DNA of 30,534 nt, taken from Haplomitrium mnioides (Eukaryota > Marchantiophyta > Haplomitriopsida > Calobryales). Location of the stretch: positions 101,966-132,499 of the forward strand of contig JBNGIS010016786.1 of assembly GCA_049999725.1 (NCBI GenBank). Direction: 5' to 3'. Below, piece after piece: positions 21,055 to 29,985 of this stretch. How positions within the stretch are numbered: position 1 is the first letter of the stretch; the number at the start of each line of letters is the position of its first letter. The translations under genes were made by a program, and so were the position numbers. The notes below the pieces were generated by a model. The model saw only the letters and a list, made by a program, of their open reading frames with translations. It had not been told where the DNA came from and searched no databases.

Positions 21055-21420
21055 AAGCTATATAGTGAGTTTTTAAGATAGCAATGGGATTCACCAAAGT
21101 TGGAGGCCTTGACTAAAATGAAAATTTTTTCTAGATGTAAGCAAAGTTTACCTCTATCAAAAGCTTGTTGGCAATTGCATTGAAACATGCTTGGGAAGAT
21201 GGAAAGCATAATATATGGATATCATGACAAAAGATCTTGATAAAGAAATTTTCATGAAGCAGCCAGAAGATGCAACTCAAGGAGATAAGAATAGATGGAT
21301 ATCAAGATAGTTGTTCTTGACAAAGAAATCTTTATAGAGCGGCTAGAAGATGCAGCTCAAGAGTATAAGATTTGATTATTAAAGAAGGATAATTATGGAC
21401 TGTAATAAGGATTTAGAGAC
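21055..21420 (+). pseudogene. Copia reverse transcriptase (decayed)
   Basis: Plus-strand translation gives MGFTKVGGLD-x-NENF, KFTSIKSLLAIALKHAW, then MDIMTKDLDKEIFMKQPEDA, the copia block that normally reads M-D-V-K-T-A-F-L-x-G-x-L-x-E-E-I-Y-M-x-Q-P and holds the first catalytic Asp. The block is followed by a second, diverged copy of itself 80 bases on, then KKDNYGL in place of K-K-x-L-Y-G-L-K. The Y-V-D-D segment is not recognisable. RT copies element RNA to DNA; this copy has stops and frameshifts throughout. Confidence 0.82.
21215..21370 (+). repeat. 80-bp tandem duplication inside copia RT
   Basis: 21,215-21,290 and 21,295-21,370 both start ATGGATATCA and both encode a version of the first catalytic RT block (MDIMTKDLDKEIFMK and MDIKIVVLDKEIFIE). 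The period of 80 shifts the frame. Confidence 0.85.
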
Positions 21421-21719
21421 TTCTCAAAGAAATGGATCAAACAATTGTTGAGTAAAGACTATCATAGAGCTAGATGAATGTTTCTGCATCAAATCAAGTG
21501 AGCACAAAGTCATTGCACTCAAAAGTGGATGACTTGTTATTACTAAGCACCAATCTTAAGACAAAGACAAGAGAAAAGAAGTCTCGTAGTCAAGTTTTGG
21601 AAATGATGGCTTAGGGAATGCCTAGTGTAATACCTATTGGTATTCATGTGACCAGAGATAGAGAGGTTGGGACAACAATCCTAAGATAGCTCCATAATAT
21701 GTAAAGAAGGCAATTTCCA

Positions 21720-22440
21720 AGTTTTCCATAGAAGATTGCAAACCTATTGGAACACCAATGGAGAAAAGGTTTGAAGCTGACAAAGGAAATGAAATCACAA
21801 AAAGGATATGAGCAAGGTACTACATCAAAGTGCTACATAGAGTCTGAGGTGCCACAAGGTATACACAAGATTAGATTTGACCTATGTTGTTGATGCAATA
21901 TGCCTATGCAAAGTTAACAAACAATAACAACGGGAATCCAACTTTAGTTGGGTATTCAGATGCACATTGGACAGGAGGCCATGATGAAAAGTCATTCACA
22001 TCTATATACATTTTCATTTTATATATAGAGAAGCAGTAAGTTGAACCAATTAGAAGCAATCTTCTATTACTTTGTTAAAAGTTGAAGCTAAGTACATGGC
22101 CATCACACACATAACCAAGAAGGACATTTGCATTAGAAGGCTTGTGGCANNNNNNNNNNTCACACACATAACCAAGAAGGACATTTGCATTAGAAGGCTT
22201 GTGGCAGAAGTTGGCCACAAGCAGGGCAGCACATGAAGAAATTCATGAGGAAAAACATGGACAGCATTTACCTATGCAAGATCATACCATTTCATTCCCC
22301 AGAAGACTTAGATAGAGATTGACTTGGAGTTCATTGCTACAGAAGACATTGCTACAATAGGTCTCACCAAGGTCTTGCATATGCCTAACCAATTGAGGTG
22401 CATAAATTTCTTAGGATTTACCTTAGATAATCATGAATAG
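21720..22440 (+). pseudogene. Copia RNase H and polyprotein C-terminus (decayed)
   Basis: EDCKPIGTPMEKRFEA (21,732-21,780) is the connection block after RT. GYSDAHWTGGHDEKSFTSIY (21,950-22,010) holds the first RNase H Asp (usually G-Y-S/T-D-A-D-W-A-G), and LLKVEAKYMAITHITKKDIC (22,070-22,130) the Glu and following helix. After the gap, IDLEFIATEDIATIGLTKVL (about 22,315-22,375) matches the copia end block with T-E-D/E...A-D-x-x-T-K, and the frame ends near 22,440 just before the 3' LTR. Order and strand agree with the integrase and RT upstream. Confidence 0.88.
22103..22206. other. Assembly gap with the same 47 bases on both sides
   Basis: Ten N occupy 22,150-22,159. Bases 22,103-22,149 and 22,160-22,206 are identical (47 bases, TCACACACATAACC ... 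CTTGTGGCA). This is what unmerged overlapping contig ends give; overlaying the two copies leaves the RNase H reading frame continuous across the join. Confidence 0.93.
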
Positions 22441-22445
22441 GACAA

Positions 22446-23231
22446 CTAAGAACCATTTCTTGAGTAGGAGGATGGACATTGAATAGCCTAAGTATCCGTA
22501 TGTAGTCCTTCTCAAGGCTCAATCCTTGAAAAGATTCTGTCTTGTAAGTAGTTATAGACAAATATATTATTGGTTATAGTTAACCTAACTAGCTAGATAG
22601 TTGGCTATAGATATTTTAGAATACTACCACTTGTTAGTCAGATAGACATTTAGACAAACCTTGTTTTGTAGCGTGATTGGAGAAGTTTGTTGTTTATGTG
22701 CATGAAAGAGAGGCAACCATTTTCTTATCATCACATAAACATAGACACACACATGTTTGTTTCTGCTATCGCTAGGACAGAGGGAGGGTGCACACCCATT
22801 TTCTCCTATTGTGCAAATACATGAGGTCTCGTTTCTCCCATCGTGAAGAAGACAGAAGGAGGGCCCACGCTTGTTTTCTGTTATTGTGCAAACACAAAAG
22901 GCCATGTTTTTGTTGATCACATAGACAAAGGGAGGGTACGTTTGATTCTACTATTGCAAAGACAAACGAGAAGAGCTTTTGTTTGTTTCTGCTATTGCAA
23001 AGAATTGCTTTGAGAAGGAGGTTGCAGGTAACTCCCCTGATGGAGCATTTTTTTGTGAAACACTTCTTTCTTTACTTGCCATTTTAATGTCAGGGGACTA
23101 CTCCACCAATTTATCAAAACCTAATTTTAGACAAAATCAAGTTTTGACTACTCCAAATAAGCAAGGAGCCAAACTCAAAGTTACATTTCAAAAATCATTC
23201 TTGGAAAAATTGTTCAATCAATTTTTTCTTA
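22446..23231 (+). repeat. Copia 3' LTR
   Basis: It begins right after the polyprotein end, where sequence matching the left terminus of the element resumes (AAGAACCATTTCTTGAG), and ends at the right target duplication. It contains four tandem units of 71-75 bases. No clear TATA box was picked out. Confidence 0.65.
22704..23001 (+). repeat. Four tandem units of 71-75 bp inside the copia LTR
   Basis: Units begin at about 22,704, 22,776, 22,851 and 22,924, marked by GA-AGA/GACAGAGGGAGGG and a following TTTCT-CTATT-TGCAAA block. Because several periods are near 75, the minus strand stays open for 98 codons (22,624-22,920) as a chance 25-residue repeat. Confidence 0.75.
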
Positions 23232-23790
23232 GTTCCTTCTTTGGAAATTTGATGTCCCAATAGAATTCCTCCTCTCATTCTAAAATAAAACTTTTTTGGA
23301 TGAAGATAGAATCAAAACTCTCGGCATTTCTGAAAACACTTCCTTAAAAAATTTAGATAATCTTTGAGTTTTGAATGTACAAAACAATTGTCCATGAAGA
23401 CCTCCATGAAAACTTGAAGATTCTTCCATAAATCTATCATCGTTGCTCTAGTAAATGTTGTTAGTGCATTCCATATCCCAAATGGCATTTTTTATAAGCA
23501 TTAGTTCCCCAATCTGTTGTAAACATTGTTTTCTCCCGATTTTCTAGATGTATGGACCCTGGTAATATCCGCTAAACCCATCCATAAATGAGTAGCATTC
23601 TTTTCCTTCCACCTCATCCAAAATGCTATTGATGAAGGGCATCGAATGATAATCGTTTTTTTGTTATTGCATTTCTAGAAGTCCTCACATACATAAATCT
23701 TCTCCCCTTTCTATAAAACAATAACAATATGAGATAAACATTCCAAATTTTTGATAGACGAAGTCAAGCTTATGCCATTTTTGGAAGATA
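23231..23790 (-). pseudogene. Gypsy element A, front part of reverse transcriptase
   Basis: Minus-strand translation gives SHIVIVL, GEKIYVCEDF, then in another frame MDGFSGYYQG (usually F-x-D-G-F-S-G-Y-x-Q), MPFGIWNALTTFTRATM, VFMEVFMDNCFVHS and LRKCFQKCREF, then LLGHQISKEGT. These are RT blocks in order. The catalytic F/Y-M-D-D is M-D-N here, so the enzyme is dead. The RT stops at 23,231-23,237, where the copia target duplication lies, and its continuation is found at 16,190. Confidence 0.9.
23232..23236 (+). repeat. Target-site duplication, right (GTTCC)
   Basis: Partner of 16,192-16,196; see the copia element. Confidence 0.75.
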
Positions 23791-23879
23791 TATGAGCGTC
23801 GTGATGGTCATAATGAAGAAGAGTGATTAAACAACCTAAGACAATATTGAAATGTTATTTTTAAGAGAAGCAAAGCATC

Positions 23880-24610
23880 ATTCCAAGGGGACGACAATAA
23901 GCTTGAGTGACTACGAGAAGATCCAAAAGGAAGAAGCTCCTATTTGCATCAATTGAAGAGTTGAACGGATTGAAGAATTATCAATGTGTGGTTGTGATGG
24001 CTCCAACACCAAAAGAAAAGATGTCACTGCTTTATTTCAGACCAGTAAAAGTGGTTCATCTCTTGAAAATCTCCTACGATCTTAGGAAGTGCTTAATACA
24101 AAGAGGATTGTGGAAGTTTATGACAAGGACATGGGACTATGACCTTGGACCAATGATCTGAAATGCAAACATTGGCCAAATTAATATCTTGGAAATAGAG
24201 GTTGTAAAAGAACTCAAAGGCCAACTTCCAAATGAGTAACAACTCCAAGATAACTCTAATAGAGTTATGCAACGCAAGGCCAACAAGCAAGCAAAAGCCA
24301 AGAGTTCAAGCTAAAGCAAAGCAACCAAAGAGACAAACTGAATTGAGAGGAACCCTAGAATGAAGAGTGGGGCTATGAAGCTCTTCTATCTATACAAGAG
24401 AAGAAAGTGTCATCCCCTTTCTTCACTTACAAGTCACTTCTAATTTTAGCCATAAAAGTGATCTTATCTTACTTCTCTAAAAGTAACTTCGAAGGTAAGT
24501 AATTTTATCTCACTTCAACTTTAGAGGTAACTTTATGATACTTCACTTAAATCAACTTCAAAAGCAAGTAACTCTAAAATGATTTCAACCCTAGAAGTGA
24601 CCCTTTATCA
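23880..24610 (-). repeat. Probable 3' LTR of chromovirus B
   Basis: On the minus strand a purine tract (TTAGAAGGAAG, 24,611-24,620 on +) is followed by TGATAAAGGG from 24,610, a typical LTR start after the chromodomain. The first 200 bases repeat small GAAGTGA/TCACTTC words. A TATA-like TATAGATA lies at 24,386-24,395, followed by a leader-like region. The far end is uncertain (about 23,850-23,900), where element A RT begins. Confidence 0.55.
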
Positions 24611-24639
24611 CTTCCTTCTAATTGATAACGTCCTTATTA

Positions 24640-24810
24640 TTGCCTCAACTTTCAAATAATTGAATAGCCTCTTAAGCATTCTCAAGGTTTGAATAAGGTT
24701 TCCAAGTAGCATCATGAAGAAAATAGACTTTCTACAAAACCTTGTATTGAACATGTAGATGTTGCCCTCGCTTGATAACTCTTTTTGCTAAAATACAATG
24801 CATTTCATAT
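24640..24810 (-). pseudogene. Chromovirus B, chromodomain
   Basis: The minus frame gives EEYEMHCILAKRVIKRGQHL, then VQYKVL, a stop, and DATWKPYSNLENA. This follows the chromodomain pattern E-Y-x-V-E-x-I-L...Y-L-V-K-W-x-G...A-T-W-E-P-x-x-N-L, though the W-K-G core is lost. Chromodomains at the integrase C-terminus are thought to steer chromovirus insertion to marked chromatin. Confidence 0.8.
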
Positions 24811-24849
24811 TCTTCATAATCATTAAGAGCAATACTCGGAGGAGGAAGT

Positions 24850-25600
24850 TGAAAATGATTTAGAAAATAAAATGGACTAGAAAAAAATGCTTAAGCTTAG
24901 AGACATGGAATACATGATGAATCTTCATATGAAGTGAAATATTGAGTTTATAAGCAACGGGAGAAATAACTTGAGAAACAAATAAAAAACCAATCTAAGC
25001 ATAAGATAACTTGAGAACTTGAGTATCTAACAACAATAGGAGATTATCAGTAGAAAATATAACTAGGTCACCTAAAACACAAGAGAAATCACAACAATAT
25101 CTATTTGCATATTTTTTTTGCTGACTTTGAGCAATAGCTAGATGATTGCAAGCATCTTGCAAAGAAGAAGATAAACAAGATAAAAAGTTAGAAATACTTG
25201 GAACATTGGAAGACCAACGAGAAAGAAAACCATTGGGAACAAAAAAATGTTCACCCGAATTAAGAAAGAAAGGAGAAAACCCAATACTTGCTTGCTTGGA
25301 GTTGTTGTAGGCGAACTCCACAACTAGTAAGAAACTATCACAATTGGTATGAAAAATATTGATGAATGTGCAAAACATGTCCTCTAGAGTGCAACTAGCT
25401 TGCTCTTTTTTTTTGCCTATTTGTTTGAGAATGATAAGCAGTACATATAAAAAGTTTGCTTCCCAAAATCTTGAACAACTCTCGCCAAAACTTTCAAGTG
25501 CAATGTGGATCTCTATCAGATACTGACACCTTGGGCATTCCATGATGATGGAAGACAACATCAAAGTAAAATTTTGCCAATTATGAAGCATCCACTGTCA
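24850..25600 (-). pseudogene. Chromovirus B, integrase core end and C-terminal domain
   Basis: A 198-codon open frame (24,995-25,591) is one of the least broken coding relics here. It contains ASCTLEDMFCTFIN (after the catalytic Glu block), VVEFAYNNSKQASIGFSPFF (the E-F-A-Y-N-x-S helix) and GDLVIFSTDNL (C-terminal G-D-x-V-x-L strand). The catalytic Glu block is degraded (QIGKKKEQ in place of Q-T-D-G-Q-T-E). Below it, in another frame, VAYKLNISLHMKIHHVFHVS is the block linking integrase to the chromodomain. Confidence 0.85.
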
Positions 25601-26030
25601 ATTCTAAATGAATCTACTTACAAAGCTTGTCGACAACGACTACAACGGCAGTAAACCGAAGAAGCATAGTTGGAAATGAAGTGACAAGATCAAAACTTAC
25701 ATGTTCCCAACGAGTAGTAAGAATTTTTAGTGGTTGAAGAAGTCCCACTGGTTTTTGATTTAAAGCTTTGCTTTGCTGACAACTTTCATACAAACAAACA
25801 AAACACAAACATCTCGAGCCCAATAGGACCACCACCAAGTGCGCTCAAGCAACTATGTAGTTTTATCTACTCCAAGATGCCATAGGAATGTAATTTGCTT
25901 CTTGTAAACAAGCCATTCCAAGTGTATCATCTTGTGGAACATATATTTGATGGCCTTGATAGAGAATACCATCGCAAATAGCAAAAGAATGATCCCACTA
26001 TCTTTGACCACCAATCGTGTATAAAAAAAC
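25600..26030 (-). pseudogene. Chromovirus B, integrase zinc-binding region and start of core
   Basis: CDGILYQGHQIYVPQDDTL opens the zinc-binding region, then a shift to GVDKTT and LLERTWWWSYWARDV (H-x-G-x-x-K-T...W-W-P). CQQSKALNQKPVGLLQPL is the C-x-x-C-Q-x-x-K linker, and WEHVSFDLVTSFP holds the first catalytic Asp (VSFD), followed by VVVVVDKLCK. The order is that of a gypsy integrase. Confidence 0.85.
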
Positions 26031-26124
26031 TAAAAAACATTTTCTTGTAGTTTTTAGCAATAATATTCACTATTTACTGCATCAAGATGTAATATGATAA
26101 TAATATTAACCACCTCCATTGTAT

Positions 26125-26520
26125 TCATTTGATGATTTGGACTTTGTGACAATGTACCAAAAATGGTGTGGAACCTTCTAAGCCTATACTATAGCTTGAA
26201 TCAAAGAGTTGCAACTGATCTTCCCATTGGTGATCGCAACTTGGTATATTTTCAAAATGAATCGCTTGCAACAATGGCTTGTGATATGTACAAATAAGTA
26301 CATGTCTTCTCAAAGATAGTATTTCTACACTTTATTAGCATTAACCATTTTCAATTGCTCTCAATCCGTTGCAAAATAATTTCCGTCCATTGCATTTGAT
26401 TGGTGTGATATGAAAGCAATTAGATAAAGTCTGTTCTCAAACTCTTATTGTAAAATTTCTCCAATAGAAAACTTTGAAGCATCAAAATCAACTATACAGT
26501 GTGCTTTTGGATCATATAGT
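26125..26520 (-). pseudogene. Chromovirus B, RNase H
   Basis: From 26,515 the minus frame gives LYDPKAHCIVDFDASKFSIG (D-A-S core), then YYL-x-RRHVLICTYHKPLL, where D-H-K is now Y-H-K. It begins abruptly at 26,520 where the LTR of element C ends. The RT of B is not in the window to the left, as expected if C (or a later deletion) separates them. Confidence 0.82.
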
Positions 26521-27086
26521 TGTAGACGTAACACTTCCCATATATATTGCATAAGTACAACACATACAAGTTAGCATAAGAGTAGCCCACAAGGAACTTC
26601 AAAAACCCACAAGGTAAGAGATGCCCAACAAAGTACTCTCCCTTCCTCATATACTAAATAGAAAGCACTTTGCTTACATTGGTTCTTTGTCTATCCTTCT
26701 CTAGTTGGATCACTCTTTTCTCTCTCTCTCTCTCACTAATCAAACTACCTTTTACTTTGATTCTCCTTCTGTCGTGTGTCCTTATCTTTAGAACCTTCCA
26801 TCTCTCTTTAGTGCTTCTTTTACCATGTGTCCTCATCTTAGAACCTTCTATTTGCTTTAATCTCTTACTTACCACATGTTCTTGTCCTCTTCTAAAATAG
26901 TCTTTCTAGACTTTTTCTTTCACTTTAATTTGTTGACTTTCTCTCCTCTTTCTATGTGCTATTCTTTCTATAGTAGCAACCATTTTTTGATACTCTTAAT
27001 TAGTTATAGCTTTCTAGACATAATTGACTCTATATCTTACTTCTTATTTTTTAGTTTATTGCTTATTAAAGTTAGTGACAGTTACA
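26521..27086 (-). repeat. 3' LTR of chromovirus C
   Basis: The minus strand starts TGTAACTGTCAC at 27,086, just after a purine-rich AAAAGATAGAGCA, and ends GTCTACA at 26,521, giving TG...CA ends and 566 bases. A TATA-like TTTAGTATATGAGG lies at about 26,645-26,660. It contains a (TC)n run near 26,717-26,734 and about three diverged units of 50 bases (26,752-26,895, sharing TGTGTCCT-ATCTTTAGAACCTTC). Its 5' partner is missing. Confidence 0.65.
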
Positions 27087-27139
27087 ATGCTCTATCTTTT
27101 AAGACGCAATGTCCTCGTTGCAAGTAAAAGAGTGAACAA

Positions 27140-27310
27140 ACATGGATGTATTGACCGAATTCTCTAAAGGCTCCCAAGTAGCCTCATAAAAGGGGTAGCC
27201 TTTCCAATGAACCAAATATTCCACAATCTCACAACGACCACAATAATGAGTTTTTCTTTAAGAGTTGTTTAACCTCAAACTCTTCATGATTATCAATAAT
27301 TTCAAGTGAC
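27140..27310 (-). pseudogene. Chromovirus C, chromodomain
   Basis: The minus strand gives EEFEVKQLLKKN and, after one frameshift, CEIVEYLVHWKGYPFYEATW and EPLEN. The EYLVHWKGYP...EATWEPLEN core is close to the chromodomain consensus, with both aromatic-cage Trp positions present. It follows the integrase in the normal place. Confidence 0.88.
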
Positions 27311-27319
27311 AAAGAGTGT

Positions 27320-28465
27320 TTCTATGCACTTGTAAAGATGTAGAATGAGAAACAAAAGCCTGCAGCAAAGAGATATGAAAGATTGGATGAATCTTCATGT
27401 GAGAAGGTTAAACCAACTAATAGGCTACTTCTCCAATATAAGCAGAGATACAAAAGGTCCAATAAAGTAGACACTAAGCCTATAAGAATAAAGCAAAGTA
27501 ATACTAGAAGTGGAGAGCCAAAATTGGTCACCTACAACAAAGCTCAACTCTTCACAATAAGCATCAAAATACTGCTTTTGCCAATTGCAAACAACTTCTA
27601 GTTTTTCCTTGGCTCGTCAAATCCCGTGTTGTAGACAATGAAGAAAATCATCAATAGCTGGATTCTCGGAGGTTGATGGTGATGCATGTTGAAGACTAGA
27701 GATCATAGTTGGATGCTCACCATACATCAAAAATAAAAGTGTGGCTCGTGTGGAGTTGTTGATGGAGTTATTGTAAGAAAACTTGACAAGAAGTAGTAGC
27801 CAATCCCATTCCTCCTTTTCTTCCAAGGTAAATGCTTGCAAGTATCTTCAATGGTACAATTGGCCCGTTCATTTTGACCATTACATTCATGATGGTAACT
27901 AGTAGACATGACTAATTTGGTTTTCAAGAACCAAATATTATGTGTCAAAACATGCTAGTGAGTTAAGTCCCACAATTAGAAATAATTACTTTGGAGAGAC
28001 CGTGATGAGAGTATATTGCTGCCAAATATATGCAAGCTAACTCAAGTGTTGTTGCTGATTTGGTAGTTGGACAAATATGAATCATTTTGTTTAGTTTGTT
28101 CACAAAAACATCAATAGCGCCATAGCTTGTAGAAGTACGTAGTAGCTCCCACACAATGTTCACACTACATGTTCCCATCATTGATTAGGGATAAGAAGCG
28201 GTTGTTATAAGCTTCCACATTTAAAATTGGTAGATTTGTTGTGTTGACAAGATAAACAACTCCAAACATATACCTCCACATGTTGGTGCATCTTAGACCA
28301 ATAGTAAACTCGTTGAAGATTTTCCAATGTATTCTCAATTCCAACATATCCACCAATTTTGGAATCATATGCTTTATGCAAAACTTCATAGTGAAGTTTG
28401 ACATTATTAGGAACCCATACCTTGTCTTGGAAGAAAATCAAACCCCTTACAATTTTTACCAACTT
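27320..28465 (-). pseudogene. Chromovirus C, integrase
   Basis: At 28,462-28,205 (85 codons) VPNNVKLHYEVLHKAYDSK, then GGYVGIENTLENLQRVYYW and CLSCQHNK make the HH-CC zinc-binding region, with GG-x-x-G where G-H-x-G is usual. 28,181-27,963 has AIDVFVNKLNKMIHICP (first Asp) and LSKVIISNCGT (second block, Asp to Asn). 27,948-27,617 has STSYHHECNGQNERANCTIE with the catalytic Glu, and LVKFSYNNSIN. 27,520-27,370 has GEVAYxLV and HMKIHPIFHISLLQAF leading to the chromodomain. Several frameshifts. Confidence 0.88.
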
Positions 28466-28860
28466 CTTTTATTTTGCAACAATATCCTCTTCATCTTCTT
28501 TGACTCCAACAATATTTTTGTCCAACTATAGAATGAACTATGATTTCTGACAAGATGTTGAGTTGAGGCATGTGTGTCAAAGCATCTACAATTTGTTATT
28601 TTCCTTCCACATATGCCATCTTTATATGAAAGCATTGTCACCACTATGCTCATCAAATATGTCTCTTGAGAGCTCTTTTGTGTTTCTAGATATAGTAGCA
28701 GTTTATTTTCAATCTTGATAATAAACTCTTTATCTTCTAGATAATGCTTCCAATGCTTGGTTGATAACACAATCACTAGTTCCTCTTGCTCTGTGGTATG
28801 GTAATTTTGCTCTACATCACTTAGCTTTCTAGAAACAAAAGCAATAAGGTACCAACCACC
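28465..28860 (-). pseudogene. Chromovirus C, RNase H
   Basis: A 106-codon frame (28,456-28,776) has IVLSTKHWKHYLEDKEFIIK, then LLLYLETQKSSQ, the standard A-I-V-x-x-L-K-x-W-R-H-Y-L-x-G-x-x-F block and the K-x-L-x-Y-L-x-x-Q block. The D-H-K residues are replaced (IENKLL). Upstream bases give LIAFVSRKLSDVEQNYHT across frames. Confidence 0.85.
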
Positions 28861-28864
28861 CTTC

Positions 28865-29131
28865 CATTCCTACTGCAAAACTCCGCCTATAGCTTTTCTT
28901 GATGTATGAACTAAAAGTTTTGTTGGTCTATAGAGTTGTACCATTTGAGAATAAGAGCATGAAGAAGTAGTTTCCTTAATGTTTGAAATGCCAATTCGTC
29001 TGCTCCCTATGTCCAAGTGTGATTTTTCTTGAGTATATTGGTCAATTGCTCTTCTATTCATGCAAAACCATTCACAAATCGATGATAAAACCCAGTTAGC
29101 CCCAAAAATCCTCTTAAATGTGTTTGATCAT
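28865..29131 (-). pseudogene. Chromovirus C, end of reverse transcriptase
   Basis: From 29,131 the minus strand gives NDQTHLRGFLGLTGFYHRFV, then ILKKNHTWT-x-GADELAFQ and the start of RNase H (IGGVLQ). This is the RT thumb and connection, matching Q-L-R-G-F-L-G-L-T-G-Y-Y-R-R-F. It is cut off at 29,131, where the 126-bp repeat starts; the rest of RT, protease and gag of C are not seen. Confidence 0.88.
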
Positions 29132-29257
29132 TGTTGTGCGCATACACATTGCTTAGAAAACTACATCGTCCACACACATTTCATGACATCTACAGACATA
29201 CAACAGAGAATGACAAACAATTGAGTCTCATACACATACAATGCATGAAACCCTACA
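29132..29257. repeat. TRIM-like terminal repeat, left copy
   Basis: 126 bases, clearly similar to the right copy at 29,526-29,652; it adjoins the broken RT of chromovirus C. Confidence 0.85.
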
Positions 29258-29525
29258 ATGATTTTCTTCGAGTGATACCTTCTCAAAGAAATTCTAAATG
29301 TGTGTTGATCTTTCGATATCAAAACTAGCACACATTTGCTTACAAAGAATCTACGTTTCTCCAAGAATTGCAATACCTCAGTTCTCCTCCTGGTTCACAA
29401 ATGCCAAATAAAACATCAAAAGATAACCTTTCAAAGAGAGTACATGGCCTTGTATACTAAGGCACAAAAAGATGAAAAACTCAAAATGTCTAAAAATAGA
29501 AAACTACATGGAGTGGTGTGATAGT

Positions 29526-29652
29526 TGTCGTGCGCATACACATTGCTTACACAAGTACATTGTCCCTTACACACTCCATGACATCTATAGACATACAATA
29601 GAGAATGACAAACAATTGAACCTCATGCGCATACAGTGGATGAGACCTTACA
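29526..29652. repeat. TRIM-like terminal repeat, right copy
   Basis: 127 bases; carries extra CpG (CGTGCGC where the left copy has TGTGCGC), consistent with deamination in the left copy. Confidence 0.85.
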
Positions 29653-29827
29653 ATCGCTCCCTTAACTAGTGGTCAGGTCTACTAACACTCTCTAGCCATC
29701 TATCTCTTAGAAAACTGATATACACCTACTGATGCAAAGACTAGGAGGCCAAGTGCAATGGAGCCCCATCGTTCACCTCTTATAATCTATACCAACCCTA
29801 GAACTCAATGGAAACTAGTTGTTCTAT

Positions 29828-29985
29828 AAATAGTGAGGACAGAACCATGATTTGCTAGGAATAGCAGCCAATAGAGGCATCAAACGTGGCATATGCCATC
29901 CTCTAAAACACTTAAAAAATCAATATAGTAGCTATCCTCTTAGGAGAACCATATAACATGCACTTTAAACCTGTAGGAACTTGTG
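29828..29985 (-). pseudogene. Element E, C-terminal PHD-type zinc finger (decayed)
   Basis: On the minus strand GLKCMLYGSPKRIATILIF (C-x-x-C with the second Cys now Tyr) is followed, after a one-base frame change, by CFRGWHMPRL and SWFCPHY. This fits a PHD finger, C-x2-C...C-x2-C...G-W-H-x2-C...W-x-C-P-x-C, with several Cys lost. PHD fingers usually bind histone H3 tails. In this polyprotein it lies after the integrase tail, where chromoviruses carry a chromodomain, so a targeting role is a fair inference. The copy is dead. Confidence 0.62.

Larger units (their letters stand above)
16197..23231 (+). mobile_element. Ty1/copia retrotransposon, internally deleted and itself interrupted
   Basis: A plus-strand copia element lies inside the RT of minus-strand gypsy element A. 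In order: a 66-base 5' LTR remnant, integrase, a GC-rich insert of about 3.6 kb, RT, RNase H, and a 3' LTR of about 785 bp. The integrase-before-RT order is diagnostic of copia. The 5' LTR, gag, protease and first part of integrase are reduced to about 80 bases, so a large internal deletion took place. Terminal bases are TATTG...CTTA, which would be TG...CA with two transitions. The element is flanked by GTTCC on both sides. Confidence 0.85.
29132..29652. mobile_element. TRIM-sized element: 126/127-bp direct repeats around 268 bp
   Basis: 29,132-29,257 and 29,526-29,652 are direct copies (shared GCGCATACACATTGCTTA, TGACATCTA-AGACATACAA and GAGAATGACAAACAATTGA). On the minus strand both begin TGTA and end ACA, so both have TG...CA ends like LTRs. 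The 268-base interior has no coding. The lengths fit a terminal-repeat retrotransposon in miniature. Flanking pentamers are ATCAT and ATCGC, alike at three of five positions (both differences transitions), so a target duplication is possible but not proven. Alternatively the right copy is the 3' LTR of element E, since a purine stretch (AAGGGAGCGA) precedes it on the minus strand. Confidence 0.6.

Noticed and set aside
22103-22206. A true 47-bp biological duplication around the gap
   Set aside because: Perfect identity abutting N on both sides, and a continuous reading frame after overlaying the copies, fit an assembly overlap better.
22624-22920. 98-codon minus-strand frame with a 25-residue Cys-containing repeat
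   Set aside because: It is a by-product of 71-75-bp tandem units in the copia LTR, and one unit shifts the pattern.
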